From Cristatella mucedo (taxonomy: Eukaryota; Bryozoa; Phylactolaemata; Cristatellidae): 64,000 nt of DNA. The stretch is taken from the NCBI GenBank assembly GCA_009760855.2, contig WPIO01000026.1, positions 3,212,501-3,276,500 on the forward strand, written 5' to 3'. The position numbers and the translations under genes are program-made. The notes below the pieces were generated by a model. That model searched no databases and was not told where the DNA came from. It worked only from the letters and a program-made list of their open reading frames with translations. Positions 12,053 through 22,075 of this stretch are shown in pieces. How positions within the stretch are numbered: position 1 is the stretch's first letter; each line of letters starts with the position of its first letter.

Positions 12053-12508
12053 CTACACCTGGACCAAAATTGAAACAAACTTTCCAAATATTTGAGTTTG
12101 GTTACCGTTGTTATAACTAGTAAGGTTTTCCATCTTATCCCAACGTACCATAATCAGGCTGGTAGAAAATACGGAGAAACTTTTATCTGAATAGGTTTCA
12201 GTATTCGCAGTACGTCTAGCTATATTTGTGATTTCGGGGTATAAAGTAGAAAGGTTTGCATCCGTTGTATAACCGTCAGCCTTAAATCCCAGAGTGTGAT
12301 TCATATTTGATTCACTAGTGAGGTAAGTGCTTCCAGGTGGAAGAGTAATCCATCCTCTCAACACTGTAATATCAGCACCGATTTGTAACCTATCAGTGTT
12401 TCCATTTTGCATGATACTGTTATCGATAGTATCTATCACACCTGTTGACCATTCTTCATTCATAAACACTGAAAAGTTACCAGACCTCAATATTGTAACT
12501 CTTTCCAA
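12053..12508 (-). CDS. Open frame of 151 codons, possible structural protein of the virus-like element
   Basis: This is one of the longest intact frames in the AT-rich block. The product is rich in Ser, Thr and Asn with alternating beta-type residues (for example G-W-I-T-L-P-P-G-S-T-Y-L near residues 51-62), no membrane segment and no obvious signal peptide, consistent with a beta-rich capsid or fibre-type protein. It lies in the same orientation as the fragments at 7.8-11.7 kb, and upstream sequence to 12665 continues with possible coding in another frame. No family recognised; whether it is expressed is unknown. Confidence 0.35.
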   Translation of the reverse strand: MERVTILRSGNFSVFMNEEWSTGVIDTIDNSIMQNGNTDRLQIGADITVLRGWITLPPGSTYLTSESNMNHTLGFKADGYTTDANLSTLYPEITNIARRTANTETYSDKSFSVFSTSLIMVRWDKMENLTSYNNGNQTQIFGKFVSILVQV

Positions 12509-12669
12509 ACCTCCTGATACTAAGAGTAAAATTATTTTTGATCTCAGTAATATTCTTAAGATGATTTATTGTGGAGATCTTGTTCAGCCCAATCTTTGCT
12601 GATCCATTTATCTTTATAGGCGGATTAAAAGTTGAAGAGATTATTGATCCTTTAGAAGATAACAATTCC

Positions 12670-14425
12670 TTGAATGCAATATGTATAACATTTTGAAGAT
12701 AATTATATATTTATTTATTGATTTCAAGATCGCTTATTTGTTTTTTTTTTAAGAATACCACTAACATTATTTTCAATCAAGCTTATTCTCTTTGCGATAC
12801 CTCCCATAGTCTTTCAATTAAATCTGCTGTAGTTTTCTATACAACTTTTTTATTGCTACCCAAGTAATCCACCGCAGATGGAATGGAATTATAAATTGTA
12901 TTTCTAGATGCGAGCTCCTTAAAAAAAACAGAGTTTATCTTTTAGGTCATTACGCCTTTTGAATAGCAACGGCACGATATCTACACCCTCACCATTTTGT
13001 TTCTGAGGTGTGGATGTCATATGTTCCTCGTATCATTACCGAATAGAGAACTAATTACTGTTCCTATTCCATATTCTCACCATCTTTACAACCTTTCTAG
13101 ACTGAATGTGCATTTTCTAGGTAAGCGATATCACCAGTACTTTCGTACTTCTATACTGAATATTTTACTCCACTTTCAATTTCCAGCCTGCAAGTCATCT
13201 ATCAGTCTAAACTGCTCTCTTAGCCGCTGTAGACTTTACTTTTAGGATTACCAGTACTAAGATTTACTTCGTGAATTTGAGCGGTGTTATCTCCGAATTC
13301 CATCCAATTACTTCTAGTCTATTCATTAGGTGCATTATTTATATAAGAGTTAATGAGGTTTTTAGCTGCATCTAAATTCTCTTCCCTCGCCTTCTTAGTC
13401 ACTTCTATTATCGCTCTGCAAACGTCTGCTCCAGTAGGTTGAAATTTAGAAGTCCTAGCTTAAGCAGCTAGAACAGATTTTATGGCGCCCAATATAGGAA
13501 GCTCTACGTCGATTAAATTGCTGATATCAGAATTTTTGTATGTAGTAGCCATCTCAATCGCTCGTTTGTCCAAAGATGATTCTGCGTTTCTTCTTTTGAT
13601 TTAATATCTCATCAATTGAATCTTTTGTTCATCTTTAAAACGTCTCGCATTATTCATTCTCTCAACATCTTTAAAGTATTCCTTATTTTTCTTTTTTCAA
13701 ACCACTTTCTACTCATCTTCTACAAAAATGGATTCCTAAATAATGGGTAATTAGTATCTGGATCTAAATTCCAAAACTTTCCATCGGAATCTTCTTTCAC
13801 GATATCTATGACGCTGTAATCGTGTCTATTATTCGTCATTATTAACCAAATTTCTAAAATTTTTGCTTTCTTCATTACCTGCGTATGTATTATTTTATAT
13901 ATATTTTATATTTTTTTATTGAGCTTAAACATGAAGATTAGATTCGCGTTGTTTCTGATTTCCCCTCTGGATATTCCAGTAAATCCTTGAGTAAGGTAAA
14001 ACGCGCTTAGCTTCTTGAGCCTGCCTCTCGCAAAATAGTCCAATACATCTCTTCAGTCATAAAATAATTCAAGATTACTACGCTCTGTTCAGATTTAGGA
14101 AAGCTACCTACTGTAGGCAAGTTTTCGACTCAATTAATCTACTCAAATCTGCCTTCAACTTTCGTATTCATCATTTGCTTAATTCCTTCATACAAAATCC
14201 TAATCTAGATTGCTAGCGTGGATGTAACATTTATCCTAATTCAAGGGAAGCTTTCCATCTTTATTAGAGAGAAATGTCCAGTTGCACAAAATTTCGGCGT
14301 TTCCACATTCGGAAAGACCAGCGGCAAGATTCCTCAGTGGAACGCTAGGTAAAAGATCCAAATGTTAAGTTTAGAATCCTGTCCAAAATAAATTTAAAAG
14401 CCTAAATTTTTGCAGTCATATTCTA
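12670..14425. other. AT-rich, fragments only
   Basis: About 1.75 kb with stop-ridden frames on both strands and no motif I can name. Minus-strand short stretches with normal amino-acid mixture suggest more decayed genes of the same element. Confidence 0.3.
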
Positions 14426-14427
14426 TA

Positions 14428-14512
14428 TGATAATAATTATTATGATAGTAATGACACAATTGATAAATTGCCCTCAGAGAACTCAATCTCTTTCTAGGTG
14501 CTTTAGAAATGT
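14428..14512 (-). mobile_element. Orphan LINE-A 3' tail
   Basis: Minus-strand LINE-A terminal hairpin (plus strand TTGCCCTCAGAGAACTCAAT, then CTCTTTCTAGGTGCTTTAG) preceded by an ATT/AAT-type run at 14428-14450. No adjoining LINE body. Confidence 0.7.
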
Positions 14513-14532
14513 AACTAACTATGTAGAATAAT

Positions 14533-14721
14533 ATGTACTGCATCAAGCGCAAGTGGCAGGCTGAAACGGTGTGTGAAAGTTATGAAGAAATTAATACTAC
14601 AAGAGGGCCTCGCGGTATGCTCACAAGTAAGTGTGTTACGCGCGGATCAAAGAAAACTCGATTGACAAGTCTCAGGAGCAGCGATGCAGGCTTTGCAATG
14701 CATCTAGCTTTGAAAAAATGA
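14533..14721 (+). pseudogene. Small zinc-ribbon-like protein (DUF5679-like)
   Basis: The 62-codon frame reads M-Y-C-I-K ... A-E-T-V ... T-T-R-G-P-R-G-M-L-T-S-K-C-V-T-R-G-S-K-K-T-R. The layout resembles the tiny zinc-ribbon proteins often encoded by eukaryotic dsDNA viruses and Polinton-like elements, with a CxxC near the N-terminus and a second CxxC after 'G-(R)-x-M-L-x-x-K'. Here the second Cys of each pair is replaced (C-I-K-R and C-V-T-R), so a metal site is unlikely and the copy is probably dead even though open. It lies just upstream of the Lys/Arg-rich frame and the protease, in the same orientation, matching a virus-type gene cluster. Confidence 0.5.
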
Positions 14722-14740
14722 AATATATATAGTAAGATAC

Positions 14741-14926
14741 ATGAATGATGGCAAATGGAGAAGTGAAGCTTCTAAACTGGAAGGTAAAAAAGATTCATGT
14801 ATGCACTATTGGAAGAGAGAAGGATCTGGTTGGCGACGCGGAAAGAGAGTGGGATCTGGTTTAGAAATTCGTAAGCTATTCGATGAAATTAAGAAACTGT
14901 TAAAAAGACAATTTCTAGCCCGTTAA
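14741..14926 (+). CDS. Lys/Arg-rich small frame between Zn-ribbon and protease
   Basis: A 61-codon frame with high Lys, Arg, Gly and Ser (W-K-R-E-G-S-G-W-R-R-G-K-R near residues 24-36) that ends immediately before the protease-like segment; its last codons may overlap it in another frame. It may be the basic N-terminal part of the following protein or a core-type basic protein. Function unknown. Confidence 0.3.
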   Translation: MNDGKWRSEASKLEGKKDSCMHYWKREGSGWRRGKRVGSGLEIRKLFDEIKKLLKRQFLAR

Positions 14927-14929
14927 CCA

Positions 14930-15285
14930 ATGCAGACATGATGCGCTACGTGATAGAATTAGGAATACAAAACTTCAGAAGTGTGTTTGCAAGAGATGAG
15001 TTGACGAGAATTAAAAGGAAATCCAGAGAATGTTGGATGTGAAATACGGGGAATTCTAATAATGCGGTATACTATTTAATCACAGCACAGGAGAACCCGG
15101 AAGAATACTTTTATTTGGATTCGTTCGGAGCTCCTTTACCCGAGGGAGAATGACATTTCAATGGACTGTCACACGTTTCCACATGGAAGGTGCAAGAACA
15201 CGATGAAATCGGGTGCGGCAGACGTTGTATAAAGATTCTGCTACTCGTGCAAGCGTTTAATTATGACTTTAGGTAAGTTATGGGA
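14930..15285 (+). pseudogene. Adenain-like cysteine protease, decayed
   Basis: The forward frame shows an N-terminal segment P-L-T-N-A-D-M-M-R-Y-V-I-E-L-G-I-Q-N-F-R and then S-V-F-A-R-D-E-L, a pattern I recognise from the capsid-maturation proteases of Maverick/adintovirus-type elements. Further along come Y-F-Y-L-D-S-F-G-A-P-L-P (about 15105-15140) and the cysteine region E-I-G-C-G-R-R-C (about 15205-15228). In the family a catalytic His lies before the 'Y-x-D-S-F-G' strand. The matching position here (N-N-A-V-Y-Y) has no His, and in-frame stops occur at about 15040 and after P-L-P-E-G-E, so it is inactive. Confidence 0.6.
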
Positions 15286-15339
15286 AAACATTTTAATGAA
15301 TAATTTCATTTCAAGAAATTTGTTTTCACGGTAGGTAAA

Positions 15340-15570
15340 ATGCCTTCGAAGGAAGTATCGAGCAGAGCAAGTGAAATTAAGTCAGTGATAACTCCTAACG
15401 GAAGAACTTACATTACTATCGAATCTCCTCTCAGGGATAGGTTGCAGCTCAGAGAAACGCAAGATGCTAAACTCTATTTCAAGGCGTTTGCTTTCCCAAA
15501 TTATAGGGTTATCGTTAGAAAAAAAGTCGTTTCAATAGCGAATGAAGCTCCTGAAAAACTTGGGACTTAA
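15340..15570 (+). CDS. 76-codon frame downstream of protease, unknown
   Basis: Begins MPSKEVSSRASEIKSVITPN with mixed charged/hydrophobic composition and no repeats. Downstream sequence to about 15880 has coding-like stretches broken by stops. Probably the N-terminal piece of another gene of the virus-like cluster. Not recognised. Confidence 0.35.
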   Translation: MPSKEVSSRASEIKSVITPNGRTYITIESPLRDRLQLRETQDAKLYFKAFAFPNYRVIVRKKVVSIANEAPEKLGT

Positions 15571-16062
15571 CACACCGTAAGATAAGTTTATAGGCTTTAT
15601 CGTATCATTCGCCAATAATATGAAGCGGTATTCTACACATCGGACGATGGAAAAAATTGAAATTGAAAATGATGAACGAGTCGTTGAGAAGCTTGGAAAT
15701 GACTTTATGATTGCTGGTTTGATCAACGGATCAAACGCTTCTAAGAATACTTACGGAGGAGAAGAAAGACTAAATCATAGAATAAAATTGTATTAGGTGA
15801 AACATCCTTGCCAAGAAGAAAGGTGTAGAGATTATTGCTGAAGAGATTAGATCAGAGAGAATATTATTGTTTTAGAGAATCTCACTTTCTTTTCTTTAAA
15901 GTCCTAGTCTTAGCCAAGCTTTTACTGCTATGGTACTAGCTACCGTTGTGCCCATTGAATGCATCCGTCTGTTCGCAAGACGTGAGAATCTCCTTGATTC
16001 GTTTCACGTGAAAGCGTGCCTCACGGACAGTGTAATCTTTGAAGTCCGAGTCATAGCTTAGC

Positions 16063-16422
16063 TTATACTGCCATGACACTAGTTACCGTCTGACAACCTT
16101 TACGTATGTATTCGGTTTGTTTCATATCAGTTGCAAGTTCACCTGGTTTCTCAGCCAATTCTAAATTGGATATATTTCTCAATTCTAAACGCTTCTGTTC
16201 CTTCATAGTGGAAGTCTCAGTATAAACGATATCATGCAACATAGCAGCTTTGTCTAAATCGATGATTCGAACGTACCACTCTACTAACGTTTCTTTAACC
16301 TTCGTGAATGGGCCAGCCCACGTACATTTTCCAGTATAAATAAAATATTCGCCAGGGTTTCCTTTAGGTAGCGACATAGGCCTTTTCTTGTGACCAAGTA
16401 GTTTTGTAGCTACTGTTTTCAT
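16063..16422 (-). CDS. PLA2-like (phospholipase A2-fold) virus-type protein
   Basis: This is an intact 119-codon frame. Residues about 27-41 read Y-F-I-Y-T-G-K-C-T-W-A-G-P-F-T-K, and residues about 55-67 read L-D-K-A-A-M-L-H-D-I-V-Y-T-E. The combination of a glycine-rich 'G-P-x-T-K' loop and a 'D-x-A-A-x-x-H-D-x-x-Y' helix is the signature of the PLA2-like domain found in parvovirus VP1 and in Polinton/adintovirus minor capsid proteins. There the His-Asp pair acts in catalysis and the Gly loop binds calcium. Both parts are present, with the His-Asp pair intact. The N-terminus is basic (K-K-R-P), and the C-terminus lacks family features I know. Orientation is opposite to the protease 0.8 kb away. 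It is the best preserved gene of the virus-like block. Confidence 0.6.
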   Translation of the reverse strand: MKTVATKLLGHKKRPMSLPKGNPGEYFIYTGKCTWAGPFTKVKETLVEWYVRIIDLDKAAMLHDIVYTETSTMKEQKRLELRNISNLELAEKPGELATDMKQTEYIRKGCQTVTSVMAV

Positions 16423-17470
16423 TATCTCATTAATCCAAAACCGAGTCTGAACGAATTTGTATCACGATTCGCTTGAAGCTGCACTTCGGATAAAGGAATC
16501 TCTACTCTTAGTCATTTATCTGCACTCGATTTGGTATTTCTAGCTTGAGTAGCAGTCACCATCAATGAATCTTCTGGACTCGGATTAAATGTAGATTAGG
16601 AAGGTAAGCTAATAATGAATGATGAACCTACAGTATTCACAATAATTCTTCTATTTTTTTGTATGATGATCTGCGAGCATCATTTTCGCTTCTACGTAAA
16701 TCGTCTATATTGTACAGATACATAATCGATTTCTCACGAGCAAACGGTAGATGGAAAAACTACCACCGCGTAATTTTGGTAAGTTAAAGTATCAAAATGT
16801 GATAGGAAAGGAGAGAAGTCTGTTAGATTTAAGCTCAGAAAGAGTAAAATTTTGAAGATTGACAAGAAAATTACTAGATGCGCTGGAATTATTTTGCCTC
16901 TATTTAAGAGAGATGTAGGAGAAGCTTTTACTAAATAAAAAGAAAATGCTATAGGTACAGTTGAAAGCGTAAATACTTTATTAAAGGGAGCTGCACCAGC
17001 TACTGAAAATATTTCATTCGCTGCAATAAAGTTGGCTCCAAAGCTAACATGTGAGGTTAAGCCTGGACGCAGCTAATATGATTGCCAACTTAGTCCCAAG
17101 CAGTCTAAAAGCATGTAAGGCTATCAGTGTCGTAGTTGGAGTAGCTAGCAAGCGTAGAGGAGTTACTTACTTAGTAGGCTTAGGATTTTTCATTATCAAT
17201 AATATATGATAGGAGGCTGAGAAAAAAAGTAAGAATTGGTACAGCGATCATTTGAGGAATTTTAAAGGATATATCTGGAGAGGATATCCAGTGGGGTGCT
17301 AGTCAACTTAATCCTCTAGAGTGGATGGATCAAAAAATGTGGTCATACTAGAAACAGAAAACAAGTAGCAAAAGTATTAAATTTGCAAGAGTAATTCATA
17401 TCACATCGCTTTTAATTCATTTCTGAGTTTTAAGCTTGATCTGTATCTTGCAATTTACCTTCAGCATATA
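16423..17470. other. AT-rich with a broken plus-strand coding segment
   Basis: From about 16800 to 17180 the plus strand encodes non-repetitive peptide stretches (for example T-R-C-A-G-I-I-L-P-L-F-K-R near 16872-16913 and L-L-K-G-A-A-P-A-T-E-N-I-S-F-A-A near 16981-17030) separated by stops. The rest shows nothing. Probably another decayed gene of the element. Confidence 0.35.
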
Positions 17471-17476
17471 ATGCTG

Positions 17477-18238
17477 CTAACAGCATAACTGATTCTGCTT
17501 GGTAATCGCAAGTCTTAGCACCTCCGATTGTAGACTTCCATCTAGCTTTGTAATTACTTCAAGTTCAGGAGAATAATCTAATCCGGATTTATGAACTAGA
17601 TTAGTCACTTTTTCAAGATTTTTCATTCTACTATTAACTTCAGATATATCCACTTTTTTAATCATATCAATATCCATGTCACGTTTTAGGAACTCCAAAA
17701 TGTTTTTTAAGTCTTAAATAACATTTGTTAGTCAAAACTTTGTGCTCTTAATGCATTTATTCTCTCTTCACGTGTTTTCATTGGAGGTGCCTTAGCAGTG
17801 TGCATAGTTACATCAATAATCTTCTTAATGAACCCAGCTACCGTAACTGCGAAACGAACAGCTGTACCGACATTTCCTGCTGTGGCTGCAATGCTATGAC
17901 ATCAGGTATTGCATGTTGTATCATTCCTTCTTTAACTTTTAAGAAATTACTCGACCAGGATTTCGAATCGAGCTGAATGGCATCCAAATGCACTTCTTGA
18001 CCATATAGATATTTAAGAAATGCGCCAGTGTCGGTATACCCATCCATGTTATCTCTTTTTTAGCTTCTAGTAGTACATAGTTTACATATAAACCTAGTTC
18101 TAAACTGGCAGTGATTTTCTCAAGATCGTCCCTCTTTTCACTCGCATTTTTCATAATTAATACCACCATAATTTCCAGAAGCGATATCATTAACGATTTC
18201 CGCAGTAAAAAGCTTAGATCTAGCATTTCAGTGATCAT
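17477..18238 (-). pseudogene. Frameshifted protein of the virus-like element, unknown
   Basis: Three minus-strand frames (17477-17698, 17838-18047, 17939-18238) follow one another and overlap partly, and each shows normal amino-acid composition. The first, in protein order, has a hydrophobic stretch near residues 13-30, while the last is rich in charged residues with a probable coiled coil (M-K-N-L-E-K-V-T-N-L-V). The pattern suggests one gene of about 250 codons carrying frameshifts. I cannot name the family. Confidence 0.4.
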
Positions 18239-18239
18239 G

Positions 18240-18700
18240 CTAAAAATCCACCAGCTACGTTACGGGCTTTACCTATCAAGGCAAAGCTTTAAGAGCTTTC
18301 GGAACTCTGGTAGTTTATCTTGTTCGAAGCAGTCAAGCTTTATTTAATAGCTAGTCTTGGAGCAATCTTTAAACACCTTTAGCAGCTGCCTCACTTCCAG
18401 TACTTATGACTTTACCAACAGACTTTGCTCTACCGACTCCATCTTTGCCATTTTGTAAATCCCAACCAATTATTCGTTTCATTATCTGTATCGTTGTTCC
18501 AACGCTATGAGATATAGCTTTATCAATCTTGTTACGCTAGCTTTATTCAACTTTTCCGCAGATCCTCTAAATATCTGCTCATACCTCAATCTTATCATTT
18601 GACCCAATAGTAACGTTTTTCATCGGCGATTCACTCATGTGGATAATTCTTTTCATTCTACACAGATAATTTGCCAACGAAGATTAATCCTACATCGTTG
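18240..18700 (-). other. Minus-strand coding-like stretch without motif
   Basis: Continuation of AT-rich sequence with short peptide-like segments. Nothing assignable. Confidence 0.25.
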
Positions 18701-18705
18701 ACTTA

Positions 18706-18978
18706 TTGAGTAATAATACGTTAACTAACTTCGTAAAACCCATCCGCACCAGCGACACTATCAATCTCGTATATTTCGGATTAGAAGATTTCAAACGCAA
18801 AATAATCGCAAATCTTCTTGAAAATAAATCTGATTACGATGCAATAACTAAATCAAAACTCGATTATAAATTTGGTAAGACTTTAATAACAATAAAACGG
18901 CAGCTGAATTGTGTAAACGTTGTTGGCATAGAAAAAATGTCGACTGTTGCAACTGGATTCCAAGATAACAGACCGTGA
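18706..18978 (+). CDS. 90-codon frame, unknown
   Basis: Starts MSNNTLTNFVKPIRTSDTIN, an open frame with ordinary composition and Lys/Asn enrichment fitting the AT-rich context. Followed 40 bases later by the fibre-like segment. Not recognised; perhaps a virus-element gene. Confidence 0.35.
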   Translation: MSNNTLTNFVKPIRTSDTINLVYFGLEDFKRKIIANLLENKSDYDAITKSKLDYKFGKTLITIKRQLNCVNVVGIEKMSTVATGFQDNRP

Positions 18979-19009
18979 AAGATAATTAATCGAGGGTACT
19001 TAAAAAGTA

Positions 19010-19290
19010 TGTCTCAGTTTCCAATTGGTATTGCTAGTACAGAAATGAATATGAGAAACGCTAAAATAACAGTGGTTAAGAATCCGACTAATGGATCCGA
19101 TTTTCTTAGCATGTCTTACATACAGAAAACTTATGGAATGGTTTATCGAGGATGGAATCTATACCTGGAATGATGATGTTTACAGCGACATTCTTAACAA
19201 TACCAACTGGTCAATCGAAGGGTTCTTTATCCTGGAATCCAGCAAAAAACTCTATTTATCGGAAAGTAAACCATGATACTTATTGGACAA
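19010..19290 (+). pseudogene. Fibre-like protein fragment interrupted by a LINE
   Basis: The forward frame from about 19034 contains I-G-I-A-S-T-E-M-N-M-R-N-A-K-I-T-V-V and K-N-P-T-N-G-S-D-F. This is the same 'M-x-N-x-x-I-x-x-V-x-x-P-T-N' motif as the other fibre-like pieces. A frameshift occurs near 19165. At 19290 the frame is cut by LINE copy 1 and resumes in phase after the LINE at 20400, so the LINE inserted into a formerly continuous gene. Confidence 0.5.
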
Positions 19291-20399
19291 TAATAATAAT
19301 AATGCACTTGATAAAGCGCCCCCAGAGAACTTAATCTCTTTCTAGGCGCTTTACATTTGCTGCAAAAGGAAATGCAATTGAATGGTAAGTGAAATCATGC
19401 TTGAAAAACAAACCAAATGAATAATATGGTTAGGGGTGACACATGCACTGGGTCAGCGTGCAAATGTGGTTAGTGGCAGCATGCACAGTGTCAGCACGCA
19501 TAAGCACATCAAGGACGAATCATAGGGACCCACTAAATGCTGTCCTAAATAGGTGTGTTTTTAAGTTCCTTTTGAATGTCGTCAGGTCAGGGGATGTTCT
19601 GACGCAGGTCGGGAGGGAGTTCCAGGCTTTGGCGCATATGAACTAAGTGCACAGTCTCCAAAGGATTTAAGGTTTGTACGAGGTATTTCTAGACTGTTGG
19701 ATTCCGAAAAGCGGGTGGTACGATGCTTGGCCTGGTGGGGAAGTATATCTGAGAGATAGGCTGGAGCCATAGAATGAAGGGGCCTAAAAGTGAGCGACAA
19801 AATCTTGAAGTCAATCCGTTGCTTGACTGGTAGCCAGTGCAGGTCGGCGAGAAGTGGAGTAATGTGGCAACTGCGACGGTCACGACAGACAAGCCTAGCT
19901 GCAGAGTTTTGCACCAGCTGCAATCGCCTGATCGCACATGCTGGTAGGCCAGTAAGCAGTGAGTTGCAGAAGTCGAGACGGGATGTCACGAATGCATGGA
20001 CCAACTTGGACGTGGTATCCTTATCTAAACAAGCCCGAATTTTAGCAATGTTATGACGCTGAAAATAGGCAGATTTGACTGTGGAGCTGATATGGTCGTC
20101 TAACGAGAGGTCGCTTTGGAATATGACACCTAGATTTCGAGCTGATTCGACAGGAGATATGCTGGCAGAGCCAATTTTGAGCGTCAGCCTTTCCAATTTC
20201 TGAATCACACTGGGTTTGCCCATAACTAGTAAGTTAGTTTTATCATCGTTAAGTTTTAGAAAATTTGCTGCCATCCATGTGCGGATGTCATCAATATATG
20301 CAGCAAGTGAGTTGAGAGAGTTTGAGGTGCTCGAAGGCTGGGAGGGATCAAAGCAAAGGTACAACTGAGTGTCATCCGCATAGAAGTGAAAGCCTAGAT
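19291..20399 (-). mobile_element. LINE-A (L2-like) copy 1, 5'-truncated
   Basis: Minus-strand copy: (ATT)n and 3' hairpin at 19291-19350, 3' untranslated part, then the RT C-terminal coding region (296-codon frame 19582-20472, including H-F-Y-A-D-D-T-Q-L-Y-L-C-F, which holds the RT catalytic Y/F-A-D-D box). The 5' end is truncated just upstream of the F-Y-A-D-D box. A 5-base target-site duplication GACAA is visible at 19286-19290 and 20400-20404. A single-base deletion near 19633 shifts the frame relative to copy 7, otherwise the two are nearly identical, so this is a recent insertion. Confidence 0.9.
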
Positions 20400-21150
20400 G
20401 ACAAGATTTATTGACGCTAGCAATAAAGTAATGGGTAGCGTTAGTGACGCGATAGATATGCAAGGTATGCAAAGTTTAAATATTTATATATCTTACATCG
20501 ATGTTGGATATGATTGGTTAGATTTACTTTATTTTCAACCTAGTTGATATAAGGAATGTTTCCTTTTCAGGAAAGAGGTTGCAGCAATACTAGAAATCGT
20601 ATTCACAAAATTGAAGATGTGGTATCTGGAGCATTAAAAATGAATGGAAATAGCATCAAATGTTTAGACGATCTTGTATATGCTGGTGATGCTGTTAACT
20701 AAAGATATGTTGCTACAAATTATGTAATTCAAGTTAGCAGAGGTACTACAGCAGATGAAAAGTTGGATAGGAATAATCATCATTTTATTAATCTTGCGAA
20801 TAAAGTAGATCCTAGTGATGCTGCGACGATGGATTATGATGATACCAAAGTTCCAATTAATTGCGATAGCAGAATTAAAGGTAGCCTCTACATTGGAGGT
20901 ACGCTAGTTTTGACTAAATATCGAATAAATACTTTAGGCGTTTACAACTTTGGATTTATTAAGACTTATTTTGTAACTAAATTATGTGACACGATGACGG
21001 GTCCTCCAGATATGAGTAACACTATAATAAGAATTACAAAAGATTCTACTGACCCTAACGATGGAGTTAGATTAGGTTACATGCGGAAACTATTAAATGG
21101 AAATGTTAAAATAGCAAACTTTAGAAGATTTCATAATAGTACTTCATAAA
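20400..21150 (+). pseudogene. Fibre-like protein, several motif repeats
   Basis: Continues the gene interrupted by LINE copy 1. Near 20640-20720 it encodes M-N-G-N-S-I-K and G-D-A-V-N followed by R-Y-V-A-T-N-Y. At 20763-21149 an open frame of 128 codons contains D-R-N-N-H-H-F-I-N-L-A-N-K-V-D-P-S-D-A-A-T and later Y-F-V-T-K-L-C-D-T-M-T-G-P-P-D-M with S-T-D-P-N-D-G-V-R. Multiple copies of the 'G-N-x-I ... P-x-x-x-x-D-A' unit are typical of repeated shaft domains in fibre proteins. A stop near 20701 separates the units. Confidence 0.55.
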
Positions 21151-21490
21151 TATAAATACATGAGCAATCAGGTAGGTAACAAAAATGCCACAAACCATTA
21201 TTCCAAATGGAAGATTGGTTATAGCTGCATGCTATTCGCTACCAGGACAACTATTTAAAAGACTGTTAACGTTATGTCATGTAATAAACTTGATTGAGAT
21301 GGTCAAACGCGTGAAATACTTATTAAAGATATCATCTAGATTCGGATAGCAAGTTGGCTGAAAATATAATTAGTGAGACAGGGGAAATTAATTTTAGAGA
21401 AGCTATAATGATCAATTTTTATATAGGCCTAAAATAATAAATGACGTTGCAAAGATGTGATCTAGTAATTCCCGGTAAAGAAAAACACTA
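21151..21490 (+). other. AT-rich, no assignable gene
   Basis: Short frames only; an Ala/Gly-poor, Lys-rich stretch continuing from the fibre-like region. Confidence 0.25.
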
Positions 21491-21656
21491 GCTGATTCAA
21501 CAGCCTCTTTTATATAGCGATAGAAGAACTTTTGCGGCTATCACCACCGCTTGCAGCGGCAATAAAGAGTCTCCCCGCAGGATTCGAACCCATGTCTCAG
21601 GATTGAGGTTGTGAAAATCAACCGCCTTACCAAGTGCGAAATCACGGCTCACCTAC
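21491..21656 (-). mobile_element. tRNA-derived SINE, copy c
   Basis: Minus-strand copy. Complement of the B box GGATTCGAACC lies at about 21581-21591, the head extends to 21656, and the 3' end GCTGATTCAACAGCC at 21491 matches copy b. It interrupts fibre-like sequence present on both sides. Confidence 0.85.
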
Positions 21657-21659
21657 GGT

Positions 21660-22015
21660 AAATTAGATTAAGGTGGCAACAAAATTAGTGATATTGGTAG
21701 ACCAGGTGATTTGGACGATGCGATGAATAAATGTAGTGTGGAACCGAAATTCATTAGAAAAAATTCAGATGATGTAGTAAAAAGTAATATGTCAGCTTTC
21801 AATAACATATGTGTAAAATATACGAACCAGTGAGCACAACTGATAGCGCTACTAGATCTTATATATGTACGAAATTGGTGAATAAAGAAAAAGATAAAAC
21901 TAAGAAATCTAACCTTATTCTGAGCAAAAATATTATTCTTTATAGAGTTTTGCCTATAGCGCTTACTGTCTATAATATTTATAAGCAGGTGTTAAACACT
22001 GTATATTTACAATAA
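21660..22015 (+). pseudogene. Fibre-like protein fragment after SINE c
   Basis: Encodes G-G-N-K-I-S-D-I-G-R-P-G-D-L-D-D-A-M-N-K near 21670-21730, again the fibre repeat motif. After a frameshift an open frame of 68 codons (21809-22015) contains D-S-A-T-R-S-Y-I-C-T-K-L, the end of another repeat. Confidence 0.5.
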
Positions 22016-22075
22016 TATGTACTGAAAAAAGGAACTCCTTCGATACCGAAAACTTTAGCAGCTCAATAAGCTACA

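Noticed and set aside
19790-20056. 88-codon plus-strand frame repeated at 39646-39912, 42036-42302 and (90 codons) 23216-23488
   Set aside because: It is the exact antisense of the LINE-A RT C-terminal domain and recurs only because the LINE recurs.
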